A stretch of 64,000 bases of DNA, from contig CM023449.1 in NCBI GenBank assembly GCA_013339765.2, positions 202,331,422 through 202,395,421 on the forward strand, given 5' to 3'. This stretch comes from Haemaphysalis longicornis (taxonomy: Eukaryota > Arthropoda > Arachnida > Ixodida > Ixodidae). Both the position numbers and the translations under genes were made by a program. This document shows positions 45,754 through 57,521 of this stretch, in pieces (positions within the stretch are counted from its first letter, which is position 1; each line of letters begins with the position of its first letter). The notes under the pieces were generated by a model that did no database searches, was not told the origin of the DNA, and saw nothing but the letters and a program-made list of their open reading frames with translations.

Positions 45754-46659
45754 GTGGTCAACGGTTACCAAGAGGACGGGGATGATGCGACCGTGATCCT
45801 CCCAGAAAAGGTCAGCACACCTGACTTCATATCTTTCCTTGCCACGAAAGCTAATCTGACGCTAGACGAGTTAGCGTTGAAGAGTAACATCAAGGTGAAC
45901 ATGCGCACCGCTGAGTTTCAAGCTTGGGTGACTAAGCCAAGTGAATCAGTGAACGCAAGGTCAGACCATCCAGAAAAACTCACGCGTATCATGTAACACG
46001 TTTTGCGTTTGCAAGAACATCAACTTCAGCAGCAACAGAAATTTATGTCTTTCATGGAATTGAGTCGTGATTCGTCCCGGTACAGACAGGAAGTTAGGCC
46101 TGATTGTTTTGATGGTACCACCTCAGCTCCTGCGGCATGGATTCAGTTCTATGAATACGCGTGCTCCAACAATCACTGGATAACAGACTCTGATCGCATA
46201 AATAACCTACGAGTATACCTTTCGGGGAACGCGAAGAAGTGGTATGAATTGCGGATGGCAGGGAACGCTGACAAGCCCTGGGCTGACTGGCGAGAGAGCT
46301 TTATCCGCGCTTTCGACTTGAACCCCGTTGAGCTTTGGGATCAGGCCATTTTCTTCAAACACAAGGAGGGGACATTGGTGGATTACTTCTGCGAGAAGCG
46401 AAGACTCCTGCAGCTTGCCGATCCTAATCTCCCCGAGTCGTCCATTGTACCACTCATCATCTATGGTATGACGAAAGCCGTTCAACGCCAGGTTCTTCCA
46501 AGGGCTCCTACCACAGCGGAAGGACTCCTCCATGCGCTGAGGGACGTCTGCGTCGACCTTCTGCCGCCAATAGGCCAGACCCGACAGTACGACACTGCTC
46601 GGAATGCATTACTATCGGTCGGCAAGCCTAGTGGTGCTCATCAGTTAAAAAACGACTAA
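45754..46659 (+). pseudogene. element D gag
   Basis: One frame of about 300 codons, broken by an in-frame TAA at 45994-45996. The second part starts with a glutamine-rich run (LQQQQ), then has a capsid-like block: SAPAAWIQFYEYACSNN, IDNLRVYL-type NNLRVYLSGNAKKWYELR, and a WADWRESFIRAFDL helix. No zinc knuckle is visible before the stop at 46657-46659, so either the element lacks one or the region is eroded. It would assemble particles around the element RNA. The start codon is uncertain; the frame is also open upstream. Confidence 0.75.
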
Positions 46660-46700
46660 AAGAGGGTGATCGGTCCTACCCAAAAACACCAAGCGAGACT

Positions 46701-49667
46701 GTGTACCTAATCAAATCTGAATCCAATTTGCTGTATGCACCAATGTATGTCAGCGCGCGACTTGAAAACGTTTTAGTGGACACCAGAGCATCAGTGAGCA
46801 TCATGGGTACAGGACTTGCCTCGCCAGATGACATATTTCCTGTTAGGGTTGTCCAGGTACATGGCTACGATGGGACTGCTAGGGTGCTTGATAAATGGAC
46901 ACGCGTCGAAGTCGAGTACCAGGGAAGTAAAGTGCTCGTAGAAGCATTACTAATAGACGACGCGAAGTTTAATTTCATCCTAGCCCGTCCTGACATGAAG
47001 AGATTGAGGCTCAACCTTTCTTGGAAGGATGAGGTGCTCGTTGACCATCCCACTGAGACGATATGGGCGCAGACAAAGCCGTCCATCAGGCTGGTCACGA
47101 ATAGCGAGAACGTCTGTTCCCAATATCCCGAACTTTTGTGTGTAGGCACTTATCCGCCAGCCGCAGCAGTCATGGAAGTGCCGTTTCAACTGCGCGATGT
47201 TACTGCTGTACGAAAAAAACCATATGGCATGTCCTACGAAAAAAAGAAGTGGCTAAAAGCTGAACTGCAAAGTCTGCTGGAGTATCGTATCATCCGACCT
47301 TCCGTATCAACATTTGCGTCACCTATCACAACGGTTCTCAAGGAAGATGGTACATATAGGCTGTGCACAGACTACAGGCTTGTGAATCGCCAGACTGACC
47401 AGTTCCCGCACCCAATGCCAAGAATAGACGACATCATCAATAAAACCGGCGGTTGCTCTTGGTTCTCTCGAGTCGACCTGTGCAAAGGGTATTGGCAAGT
47501 ACCACTTGAGGAGGAATACAAGCACTTCACTGCATTCGTGACTCCTTTTGGTACATATGAGTACAACAGACTCCCCTTCGGATGGAAGAATTCTGGAGCA
47601 TGGTTCCAGAAAATGATGGACACCATCCTACAAGAGTTCACTGGACAATTTTGTGGAGTGTACGTCGACGACATAATAATCTATTCCAGGAGCAGAGATG
47701 AGCCCATATCACATCTCTCACAGGTGCTAGACGCCCTTAGTAAAGGTAAACTGAAGATTAATTTCAAGAAGAGTGAGTTTTTTTAAAATTCTGTTGTCTT
47801 TCTGGGAAGAGTTTTTGATGGCAAGACGAAAAGCACGAAGAGGAATCCGTCAAGCGAATTCTACAGCTATGCAAGCCCTATGACGTGCATTCTCTACGCG
47901 TCTTCCTAGGACTCGCCGGCCACTTCAGGGCATTCATCAAGGATTACGCCACTAATTCGAAATGCCTCACAGCATTGACGCAGAAAGATGTTCCCTTTGA
48001 TGGACCAAGGAATGCGACAGCGCATATCAGGAGCTTACAAAGATTATATCGTCGGACCCAGTGTTGACGCTCCCAGATTTCACTAAACCGTTTGAACTGA
48101 CCACAGATGCATCCCATTACGGAGCCGGGGCGATTTTGTACCAAAGAGATGAGAAGGAATCACCGAAAAGACCGCTCAGGGCCATTGGTTATTATTCTTA
48201 CACATTTACCAAGGCAGAGATTAATTATTCTAGGACCGAAAAAGCGGCCCTGGCGGTAGTGATGGCACTACGTTACTTGCGAACGTACTTGGAGGGCCGA
48301 CACTTCAGATTATTCACAGACAATCAAACCTTGACCTATATACTGAATTTGTCCCAGCCAAAAGGGCGGCTGGCCAGGTGGGTCAGTGAACTGCAGCAGT
48401 TCGCATTTGATATTGCTCACAGACCAGGTGACAAGCTACCGGACGCCGATGCCATGTCACGACTTCTTATAACTGCCGCACGTGATGATCACCACGTGAG
48501 CGCGCTCTTATGGGACGGCACAGAGGCGATGTCGCTGAAAGATGGTCATTTGCAGGTACCTAAGACTAGTGTACCAAAAATCTTGGCTGTTTGCCATGAT
48601 TCACCTCACTTTGGCGGACATGGCGGATTTTGGCGCACATACTGGAAAATCAAGCAAAGATTTCATTGGAACACCATGAAGCAAGACATCTCTGAAGGCC
48701 AAGTTCAAACCCAGAAGTAGTGCAATGATCATTGCAGAACATTCCAAAGAACCATCTCCAACGATCCACCTTGATTTCGCGGAGCTCAGAAAAAAAGGAG
48801 AGGGAAGAGGCAGCACGCAAGCGTTCCTACTGGCAATTGATGAGCGCACGCGGATGATCGCGTGTAAAGCCGGAATGGAAGATGCAAGGAGCGTCATCTG
48901 TCTCTTGAACCGGGATATGTTTAAAGACACCAAAACAATTGTGGCCGCCACGGACCAGCCTTTCGGAGCGAGCAGTTGAAGAATTGGGCTCTCCAGCGCA
49001 ATGTGAAGCTGTGCTTTTCAGCGCCGTACCACCCTGAAGCCAACGGGTTAGCTGAGAGAGCTATACGTGACATCAAGCAGTTCATTTCCCTCTATCCAGA
49101 TTTCAAAGGGGGCTGGAAATGTGCCCTAGAAGCCGCTGTTGCACACCACAACCCCTCGCACACAGAAGCTCTAGGATGCAGTCCATACTTTGCATATCAT
49201 GGGAAATCTGAGTGGCTGCATGCCGATCACCTCCTGGGGATTACCGATTCAATAGTACTCCGTGAACAAGAAAGGTCCGAGAGGGAAAATGAAAGGTACC
49301 GGATCGCAATGAAGAAGCATTACGACGTCTTCACACGGGCAAGGTTCCGGAAATTAACGTTGGGGATTATGTCCGTGTCCGGAAAGGCTTGCAGGGTTCA
49401 AAGGCTCCTTTTTCAGGGCCCTACATGCTTGTGAAGACTGCTCGCAAACAAGGAATATTGAAGTACATATGCTACAATGGACCTAATAACGCCGTGGAAG
49501 CTGCGTCTATGTGCTACCTAGTGCCGTATCAACCCAAGAGGGTTGACAACAGAGGGGTGGCCTGTGTAACAGGAAGAGGAAGAGGTCGACGAGGAGCCGG
49601 GCAGCAGCCAGAGGAGGAGGAAGACAAGGAGGTGAAAGGAGGAGAACTGGACTGTTTGTCTACTTAG
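46701..49667 (+). pseudogene. element D pol (PR-RT-RNase H-IN), frameshifted
   Basis: Protease: VLVDTRASVSIMG, where the usual DTGA reads DTRA (residues 27-30). Reverse transcriptase: CTDYRLVNR, VDLCKGYWQVPL, FGTYEYNRLPFG and catalytic YVDD (residues 321-324). A frame change follows 47786. RNase H: frame 48061-48720, with TDASHYGAGAIL and YFTDNQ-type LFTDNQTLTYIL. Integrase: HDSPHFGGHGGF (zinc His pair; the Cys pair is lost), then the core in two frames, with Asp in IHLDFAEL and ATDQPF and Glu in NGLAERAIRD. The C-terminal frame (49389-49667) runs about 34 codons into the 3' LTR. There is no env. Confidence 0.85.
49551..49562 (+). other. element D polypurine tract
   Basis: AGAGGGGTGGCC, two bases before the 3' LTR, the expected primer for plus-strand synthesis. 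Confidence 0.6.
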
Positions 49668-49698
49668 TGAACTTGACCCAATAAAGGGGAACGTTACA
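49565..49698 (+). repeat. element D 3' LTR
   Basis: 134 bp; contains AATAAAGGGG near the end and the in-frame end of pol (stop at 49665-49667). Confidence 0.92.
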
Positions 49699-49703
49699 AA
49701 TCT

Positions 49704-51689
49704 CACGGACAAATATGGAGTTGTCTGTTTTACTTCTGCGTTGTAGGCATCTTACTGTTCGTGTAACACAACAACCCAATCCCCTCGCCCACTGAGGGTA
49801 CACAGGATAAGTCACATTGTGCCGTTTGACGTCCACGTTTAAACCCCCGCCAGCACAACGGACATGTAATCAGTAAAGGCATGAAGGCTATTGTATGTAT
49901 TCACTGGCGAGGCAAAAATGCAGGAAACCATGAGAGTGCGCCGTCACTGGTTCCGTCGGGCTCCGCGCGATAGCGGTACTTGTCCATGCTAAGCACATGA
50001 TGTGTAATGGACATTCCAAACTCTACCCCACCAAACAGAATAATTCCTTAACTACAATGTGAGTGTGATATATAACGTCAGTGTGGACACCACCGTAGAA
50101 AATGGGGTTGAAACGGAGCAGAGGACGCACGTCAGTGTTTTTTTTTGTCTGCAGCATGGGGCTACAGTTGCACAAGCCGCCCCATTTGCGTGGCGCTTCG
50201 GCCATGTCCGTGGGCGTTTCCTGGTTTGTGAAGCGAAGATATTGACAGCTAAACTTCCCAGTGAATGCCATCTATAGCTGCGTGTGTACTTCTCCCCTCC
50301 CAACTCGTGCACGCCAGCCACAAGTTATGGGCGCATCGTTACAATTAAAAGAGACCACCTAAAATATATTTCTAAAAGCCCTTTTAAGCTTAATACGTAA
50401 TATTGCGTGACGTCGGCTTTTAAGCGGGCTTCGTTCATTCGCGATGTATTCGCACCTACTCGACGAGCTGCAACTCGAGGATGCTACGGCGGCGCCAGCG
50501 GCTTTCTAAAAATTTCGTGCCTATTCACGCTTCTGTTCGGTCCACCGCTTCTTGAATTCCCGCTCTTTCTCCAAGATAACAATATGCGTCAATCTCAAAG
50601 CGCGTTAAAACCTGGAAGGCCTCGAGCTCTAATCTAGCGGACAAACATGCCCGTCTAGGCATCGTAGGGACATGTGTAACACAACAACCCTGACCGAAAC
50701 CGCTCGATTACGGAGGACACCTGAGTAGACGCATTAATACATGCGACTTTCACGTTTAAATCTCGAACCACACCAAAGGGAATTACCGGTAGCAGAATGG
50801 ACCGGAGCTGTACGTGCACGCCACACTTCTCTCCCCCACCTTGCCACACGGGCGCGCATAAAGTAGTAACTGGTGACGGGCGCATACTTAGGCGTGAAAT
50901 AAACCTAAATCTGTACGCCTGGTATGGCGAAATCTGTATGCCTGGTAGGACTGAAATCTGTACGCCTGTATGCTCTTCATTGTAAGCGGTACGCTCAATA
51001 TTTGTTATGAAGGAATGGGCAGGATCGGTCGGAGAGCCATGAGCCCTGCCACTGCTTGTACACAAGCACACGCATTCTATTCAACAGACAATCCAATGGT
51101 TAGGAACGGAAAGTGGGGTAAAACTATTTAGAACGCTCAGACAGAACCAGCCAGTCATTGGCCTACTTCAGTCCGCTGGGGCTGATACAGTGTAGTAGCG
51201 TCCCAGAGAGACGGGGCGGTGGCTTGGGTGAGTCGATGCGAGGCGGCGCTGGCCGCAACGCTGTTTAGCTCTGTGCGCTAAGGACCTCCAAACCGGCGTT
51301 ATGGTCCCACGGGAAAGAACGTGGCGTTGCCGATGACTAGCGCTGGGAGTAGATAGCTGAGGCCCGAAGCAAGGCCTCGCTGCCCGCGCTCCGCGTAACC
51401 GGCACACCGCTCACTCGTGGGCCCGACACCGGCTTCTCCCGGCAGCGTCCAGGGCTGTCGTCGGGCCTAGGCCACGACTGATAACTTGGAAGGCAACGTA
51501 GGCGACGTGACGTCCTCGGGCCTACACCACGAAGGCGCCGCACTGCTGCCGTTTTGGACGACCGTTTTGGAACAGCTTCTTCTTCGTCTTCCAAGCGGCC
51601 TCTTTTGTTTTGGCGCCTTCTGTTTGCGAGCGCTACACCACCAGTTCGGCGGATTGACAACCACACTGCGCTGACACTTCACGACAATA
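49704..51689. other. unassigned; possible further copy C sequence at right
   Basis: No confident gene. The 17-mer GTGTAACACAACAACCC occurs at 49761 and 50674, each followed within 90 bases by CACGTTTAAA. 51340-51690 is GC-rich with several overlapping frames and adjoins the gag of element C. Confidence 0.3.
50900..50975 (+). repeat. short tandem repeat of about 24 bp, three units
   Basis: AAATCTGTACGCCTG or AAATCTGTATGCCTG occurs three times in a row (about 50907, 50930 and 50954). Confidence 0.75.
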
Positions 51690-51974
51690 TTAATTCCTTA
51701 TCGAAACCAAGGCGTGTGGGAGTGACTCTGGATGGCTTGCACTGTCGCGACACAAACCTTTGTGCACACGTTTCCCTCTAATCATGTGGTCCACCATCGA
51801 ACCAACGTCCTCTGAAGGGGTCGAGCCGACGTCCATTCTGTCAACAGCAGTCACGTCCACCAGAAGTTCAAACTTTGGGGGATAAGTCGTATCTTCAGGG
51901 TTTCGGGCACTCGGCAAAGGCAAATTACGACCCGTGCAGACGAGAGGTCTTTCTTATTTGAGATAATTATATAT
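51690..51974 (-). pseudogene. element C gag, downstream half
   Basis: Reading the minus strand from the B insertion site, frames give YLISKKDLSS-like sequence, then CRVPETLKIRLI, a PPKFELLVDVTAVD stretch, VGSTPSEDVGSMVDHMI. This is the order found after the capsid in a tick gypsy gag. It continues directly from 57968-58440 if B and one copy of ATAT are removed. Several frame changes. Confidence 0.6.
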
Positions 51975-52398
51975 TGTCACGAAGACAAGGACGATGCAGT
52001 GGTGTTGAATGAGAAACACGTTTGTTGGAGCGAACTTGTGCTCCCCTAACAACTCAAAAGAATACAGAGGCGGCGAAGCAGCGGTCAACAAAGTGACTTG
52101 TACAGGCGAATGTCGTCGAATCGAATGCCCCGGCGTCCGCACTGCAGGCTTTTTATCTTTTGGCGCGCGTGGTTCTCGAAACGTCGATTCGCATCGAGAA
52201 CATAGTAGATCCAAGAAGATTATTCTGGGCTGTTCACGTTAGATCGGAATGCTCTCCCTATCACAACAGATAACACATGCGGAACAGAAAGAAAGAATGG
52301 AACACGCGCTTCCCTTGGCGCAGAGATAACACAGACCGGCGCAGCCGGGCGGTAAAAGCAAAACACAAATAAACAAACCCAATGTATGGTTCGCGGCA
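51975..52398 (-). repeat. element B 3' LTR
   Basis: 424 bp; on the plus strand TGTCACGAAGAC...TTCGCGGCA. TG...CA ends in either orientation. Confidence 0.95.
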
Positions 52399-52411
52399 TT
52401 ACCCCCCCTCT
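52399..52411 (-). other. element B polypurine tract
   Basis: Minus strand AGAGGGGGGGTAA directly abuts the 3' LTR, the primer for plus-strand DNA. Confidence 0.8.
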
Positions 52412-52473
52412 AAGAGTGCATCGACCCGATGCTAACATAAGCGACAGTCCGAACAAATGAAAATAAAAGTTCG

Positions 52474-55400
52474 TCATCGTCCGTAGAAAGGTTTTAAGCG
52501 AACCACGTGGACGACTTCAGGCCGGGTGCGTCGTCGTGATGTGCCGGAGTCACCATCGGGGATCACTTCGTAGGTAAGTTGGCCAACACGTCGTAGAATC
52601 TGGTAGGGTCCGAAATACCTTCGCAGGAGCTTCTCACTGAGTCCGCGTCGTCGGATGGGAGTCCAAACCCACACACGATCCCCTGGTTGGTACTCGGCGT
52701 CTCGGCGTCGGAGGTTGTAGCGGCCCGCATCCACCAGCTGCTGGTCCGTTATACGAACTCGAGCGAGCTGGCGGGCCTCCTCCGCACGTTGAAGATATCC
52801 GTGGACGTCGGCGTTGAGGTCGTCGTCTTCTACGTGCGGAAGCATGGCGTCGAGCATCGTAGTCGGCCTTCTACCGTAGACAAGCTCGAACGGCGTCAGC
52901 TGTGTCGTCTCCTGGATAGCCGTGTTGTACGCAAACGTGACATACGGGAGCACTTCGTCCCAAGTCTTATGTTCAACGTCAACGTACATTGACAGCATAT
53001 CTGCGATTGTCTTGTTCAGACGTTCTGTTAGTCCGTTCGTTTGGGGGTGGTACGCCGTCGTTCTTCGGTGATCCGTGTTGCTGTAGCGTAATACTCCTTG
53101 CATCAGCTCCGCAGTAAATGCCGTTCCGCGGTCTGTGATTAGGACTTCCGGGGCTCCATGTCGCAGCACAACCTGGCTTATAAAGAACTTCGCCACCTCT
53201 TGTGCAGTCCCCCTCGGAAGAGCGGCGGTCTCTGCGTAGCGCGTCATGTAGTCTGTCGCTACGACAATCCACTTGTTCTGTGATCGTGACGTAGGGAACG
53301 GGCCTAAAAGGTCCATTCCAATCTGTTGAAATGGTCTCGATGGGACGGCGATCGGTTGCAGAAGTCCGGCGGGTCTTGTCGGCGGCGTTTTTCGTCGCTG
53401 GCAGTCACGGCAGCTCCGGACGTAGTGGGTGACGTCAGAGGTAAGGCCGGGCCAGTAGTACCTCGCCTTGATTTTTCCGATAGTGCGGGCTGTGCCCAGA
53501 TGTCCGGAAGACGGGTCGTCGTGGCACGCTTCCAAAATTTCGTCACGAAGGTCCGCGGGGATGACGAGAAGGTAATTCGCTCTTGTTCCGGGGCTGAAAT
53601 TCTTCTTCACAAGGACGGAGTTTCTCAGGCTGAATGCTGGTAAACTGCGTTTGAAGGTCCTAGGAACGGCAACGTTGCATCCCTCGAGGTACTCGATTAT
53701 GACGCGTAAGTCGGGGTCGGCACGCTGCTGGGCGGCTAGGTCGCTCTCCGTCACGATCCCGAAGAACGCGCTGTCTTCATCAGAGTCTTGTGGTGGTGGG
53801 TCGACGGGGGCGCGGGACAGGCAGTCGGCGTCGGAGTGTTTCCTGCCGGATTTATAAACGACTGTAACGTCGAACTCCTGCAGGCGCAAGCTCCACCGCC
53901 CAAGACGGCCAGAGGGGGTCCTTCAAATTGGCGAGCCAACACAGCGCATGGTGGTCTGTTACAACCTTGAATGGCCTTCCATACACGTATGGGCGAAATT
54001 TTGAAATCGCCCATATAATAGCCAGGCACTCTTTCTCAGAGGCAGAATAGTTTTTCTCCTCCTTCGACAGACCACGGCTAGCATAGGCGATTACCCTTTC
54101 GCAGCCGCTTTGCTTTTGGACAAGGACGGCACCCAAGCCTATATCACTGGCGTCCGTATGCATTTCCGTTTCGGCATTTCCGTCGAAATGAGCGAGCACG
54201 GGCGGGCTTTGCAGGCGTTTTTGCAGCTCGCCGAATGCTTTTTCTTGGTCGTTTTCCCAGCTGAAAGGGGTGCTATCTTTCGTCAAGCGCGTAAGTGGCT
54301 CTGCAATGCGTGCGAAGTTTGCGACGAAGCGCCGGTAGTATGCGCACAGCCCGAGAAATCTCCGCACGCCCTTCTTGTCTTTTGGCCTTGGGAAGTTCGC
54401 AATGGCTGAAGTTTTTGCCGGGTCAGGTAGGACTCCCGCGGCGTTGACGACGTGGCCCAAGAACTTGAGTTCCCCGTATGCGAAACGGCACTTTTCAGGC
54501 TTCAGCGTCAACCCCGACGTACGAATGGCCTCGAGTACAGACTCCAACCTTGCAAGGTGTTCGTCGAAAGTCCGGGCGAATACCACTACGTCGTCGAGGT
54601 ATACGAGGCAGGTGTGCCACTTAAGGCCAGCTAGCACAGTGTCCATGACTCTTTGAAACGTCGCTGGTGCTGTGCACAGCCCAAACGGCATCACCTTGAA
54701 CTCGTATAGGCCGTCTGGGGTTATAAATGCAGTCTTCTCTCGGTCTCTCTCGTCCACTTCAATTTGCCAGTAGCCGGTCTTCAGGTCCATCGATGAGAAG
54801 TACTTCGCATGGCAGAGGTGGTCGAGGGCGTCGTCGATTCGGGGGAGGGGGTACACGTCCTTTTTCGTGATTTTGTTCAGTCGCCGGTAGTCAACGCAAA
54901 ACCTTAATGTGCCGTCTTTTTTCTTTACGAGTACGACGGGCGCAGCCCAGGGGCTTTTCGATGGCTGTATAATGTCATCGCTCAGCATGTCGTCGACTTG
55001 AGTCCGGATGGCTTCCCGTTCGTGTGAAGAGACGCGGTACGGTGACTGTCGGGTAGGTCGGGCTCCATCTTCGGTTATTATTCGGTGCTTCGCTAGAGGG
55101 GTCTGACGTAGTTTTGCGCTCGACGAAAAACATTCGCTATAGCGACGCAGCAAAGCCAATAATTTTTTCCGTTGTTCTTGCGGTAGCGCCGGATTCACGT
55201 CGAATGGCTGCGGGAGCTTGAATGTTTCTACGGGTGTGCGTTCAAAGTCGGCGACTGCGATCACATCACTTGCTTCTTGCGTTTCTTCGAGGAACGCAAT
55301 TGCAGCTCCCTTGTTTAAATGCTGGTACTCTTCGGTGAAATTAGTGACCAAAACGTGAGATTGGCGTTGCTTAAAGTGCGCAATGCCTCTTGCGACGGAG

Positions 55401-56200
55401 ACACCGCGGTCGAGAAGCAACCTTCGATCACTCTCTACGATAGCGTCGATGTCAGAAGCAGCATCCTCACAGTAGACGGCGATCATCAAGCTTGCGCGGG
55501 GTGGCAGGGTGATGTGATCGTCGGCGATCCTGACAGCAGCACGGTGATCGGGGTTCGGCTGCGGCGTCGTGGAGTGATTGGAGGAAAATGTTATCGACTT
55601 GGTCTGCAGATCAATTATTGCGCCGTTGTCCGTCAAAAAGTCCATTCCGAGAATCACGTCGCGGGAGCAGTTAGGCAGAACGACGAACGCCGCAGGGTAC
55701 GTTGTGCCGTCTATGGTGACGCGCGATGTGCACGTTCCACTTGGCGTCACGAGGTGGCCTCCTGCTGTGCGTATGTGCGGACCGTCCCATCTGGTCATAA
55801 CTTTCTTCAGTTTAGACGCAAATGGTCCGCTCATTACCGAATAGTCAGCTCCCGTGTCTACGAGGGCGACTACGTCAAAGCCGTCGATGGACACCTTGAC
55901 GTCAGATGCAGTCGTCCTCGAGTTGCGGGTTCGTCGGGGCGTCGTATCTCTGCTTGTACGTGTTGATGGTCGGGCACTGTGCATCGTCGTTGTCGTCGTC
56001 TTCTCAACGGACGTCTTGGTCAGGTCGGGTACGCGTCCGCGCCGTGTAGCTGTCGTCGTGTTCAGGAGTCTCGTTAGGGCTAGGTCGGGTCGTCGGGATG
56101 AGGGCATGTCGTGAATGATGGTCTTCAGCGAGTCGCTGCGTCGTTGGAGGGTTTTCATTTTTCCGCCGTTGTGCAACTTTACCTCCCGAAGTTGCTGCTT
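52474..56200 (-). pseudogene. element B pol polyprotein, one frameshift
   Basis: First frame (56200-53852): protease DTGAD near residue 107; reverse transcriptase with VDYRRLNKI, MDLKTGYWQIEV, MPFGLCTAPATFQ and YLDD (526-529); RNase H with HTDASDIGLGAVL and VTDHHAL. A likely extra C in the CCCCC run at about 53914-53918 shifts the frame. Second frame (53889-52474, 471 codons): end of RNase H, integrase zinc site His123/His130/Cys160/Cys163, catalytic Asp193, Asp253 and Glu289 (35 residues between the last two), then a GPY/F-type module (FGPYQILRRVG). Apart from the shift all catalytic residues are present. The pol frame is the same as the gag frame, after one stop. Confidence 0.93.
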
Positions 56201-56203
56201 TTA
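56201..56203 (-). promoter_or_regulatory. in-frame gag/pol stop, possible readthrough site
   Basis: AAC-TAA-AAG-CAG-CAA: TAA separates gag and pol, which share a frame, with no ATG for pol before the protease in a good position. Readthrough of such a stop is known in some retroelements; here it is inferred. Confidence 0.5.
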
Positions 56204-57509
56204 GTTTCCCCCGCGTGGGCTGGGGGACCTTCCACGTGAGAAGTCAGCAGTGCTGCAGCGGTTTGGTGACTGAGACGGGTAGGGCGACGGTGAACGGTTG
56301 AAGCGGGCTGGTCCTCGGTTGGTGTTGGAGAGGTATTCTTCGATCTCAGCAGGGCGCTGGCCGTATCGGGGGCGTGGGGCGTCGACGGAGAACCCTCGCA
56401 AACCGAGCCTCTTGTAGGGACAGCGACGGTAGATGTGGTCGGCCTCTCCGCAGTGGTAGCACAGCGGGCGATTATCGGGCGTTCGCCACACGTCGGTCTT
56501 CCTTGGCGTCTGGTATTGGTCTACAGGGCGTCGGGCGGGCGGCGTTGGACGGCGGTATGGCTCAGCCTCTTGACGACGGGTTGGAGCAGGGCGGGGTTGA
56601 CGAACAACCGAGGAGTAGGTCATGGCTTGTGGTTCGCGGGGTGCTTCCGACGGCGTAGAAGTTCCCAGTGCGTTTTGGACTTCTTCTCGGATTACGTCGG
56701 TCAGGGAAGCCACTTGAGGTTGCGGCGTCATTGGAAAAAGCTTCCGAAGCTCCTCCCTGACCACTGCTCGGATGGTCTCTCGCAATGTATCGGAGCTTCC
56801 ATTTGCAGCACCGATGGTCTCTGAGAACAGCGCGTTGACAGGGCGGTCGTACTGCCTGGTTCGAATTTCTAGCGTCTTCTCCATCGCGGCCGCCTCAGAC
56901 GCGAATTCGGCCACTGTCTTCGGAGGGTTACGGACTAGACAAGCAAAAAGCTCTTGCTTCACTCTCGCATTAAAAACCTGAGCTTCTTTTCCTCGGTCAT
57001 TTCAGGGTCCGCACGACGAAAAAGTCGCTTCATCTCCTCAACAAAATCACGACTCCTTCGTTGGGGTGCTGCGTTCGAGTTTCAAGCAAAAGCGCAGCTC
57101 GCTCTTTTCTCACCACGGTAGTGAAGGTCTTAAGGAACTCCCTCTTGAATTGAGTCCAGTCGGTCAAAGAGCTCTCATGGTTCTCGAACCAAGTTCGAGC
57201 AGCATCTTCTAAGTAAAAGAAGACATGCCGGAACGTTTCTTCATCGTCCCACCTGTTGAAGATGCGGACGCGCTCCAACTTCTCCAACCATTCTTCGGGG
57301 TCTTCAGCGGGGGCTCCCCGGAACGATGGCGGTTCTCGGGGCTGCTGCAGGATGATTGGCGACGTTGTTTCTTGCACCATGGTGTTGGTTGCAGCGTTCC
57401 TTCTCTTGGGCCCTTCTGGCAGAAGACCGAACTCGGGCGGTAAATCTTGCAGGCGGGGGCTGGCTCTTGTTGGACTGGCTTGGCGGCTTTTCGAGGTTGT
57501 AGTGGGCAT
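56201..57509 (-). pseudogene. element B gag, two frameshifts
   Basis: ATG at 57509, 30 bases after the primer-binding site. The N-terminal frame runs to 57030 and holds the capsid block (DPEEWLEKLERVRIFNRWDD, then ARTWFENHESSL). About 70 bases are in another frame, then the frame 56962-56201 continues with the C-terminus. That part has a zinc knuckle CYHCGEADHIYRRC (C-x2-C-x4-H-x4-C) and an Arg/Pro/Ser-rich end. The two breaks look like single missing bases near 57037 and 56972. It stops with TAA at 56203-56201 and the frame continues open into pol. Confidence 0.9.
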
Positions 57510-57521
57510 GAAGGGTGCGTA

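Larger units (their letters stand above)
45551..49698 (+). mobile_element. compact Ty3/gypsy retrotransposon D, complete with TSD
   Basis: 4148 bp. Short LTRs of 132 bp (45551-45682) and 134 bp (49565-49698) start TGTAAC and end GTTACA. The 5 bp AATCT is present just before (45546-45550) and just after (49699-49703), so both ends are exact. Order inside is primer-binding site, gag, protease, reverse transcriptase, RNase H, integrase, purine-rich tract, as in Ty3/gypsy. Stops and frameshifts make it inactive. The LTRs differ at about 7 positions plus 2 indels, so it is older than copy B. Confidence 0.92.

Noticed and set aside
51168..51690. Overlapping minus-strand frames rich in Arg and Ser
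   Set aside because: GC-rich sequence gives long frames in several phases; no domain was recognised, and it may be decayed element C sequence.
55319..55966. 215-codon plus-strand open frame
   Set aside because: Antisense to the protease region of element B pol, which has clear catalytic motifs on the minus strand.
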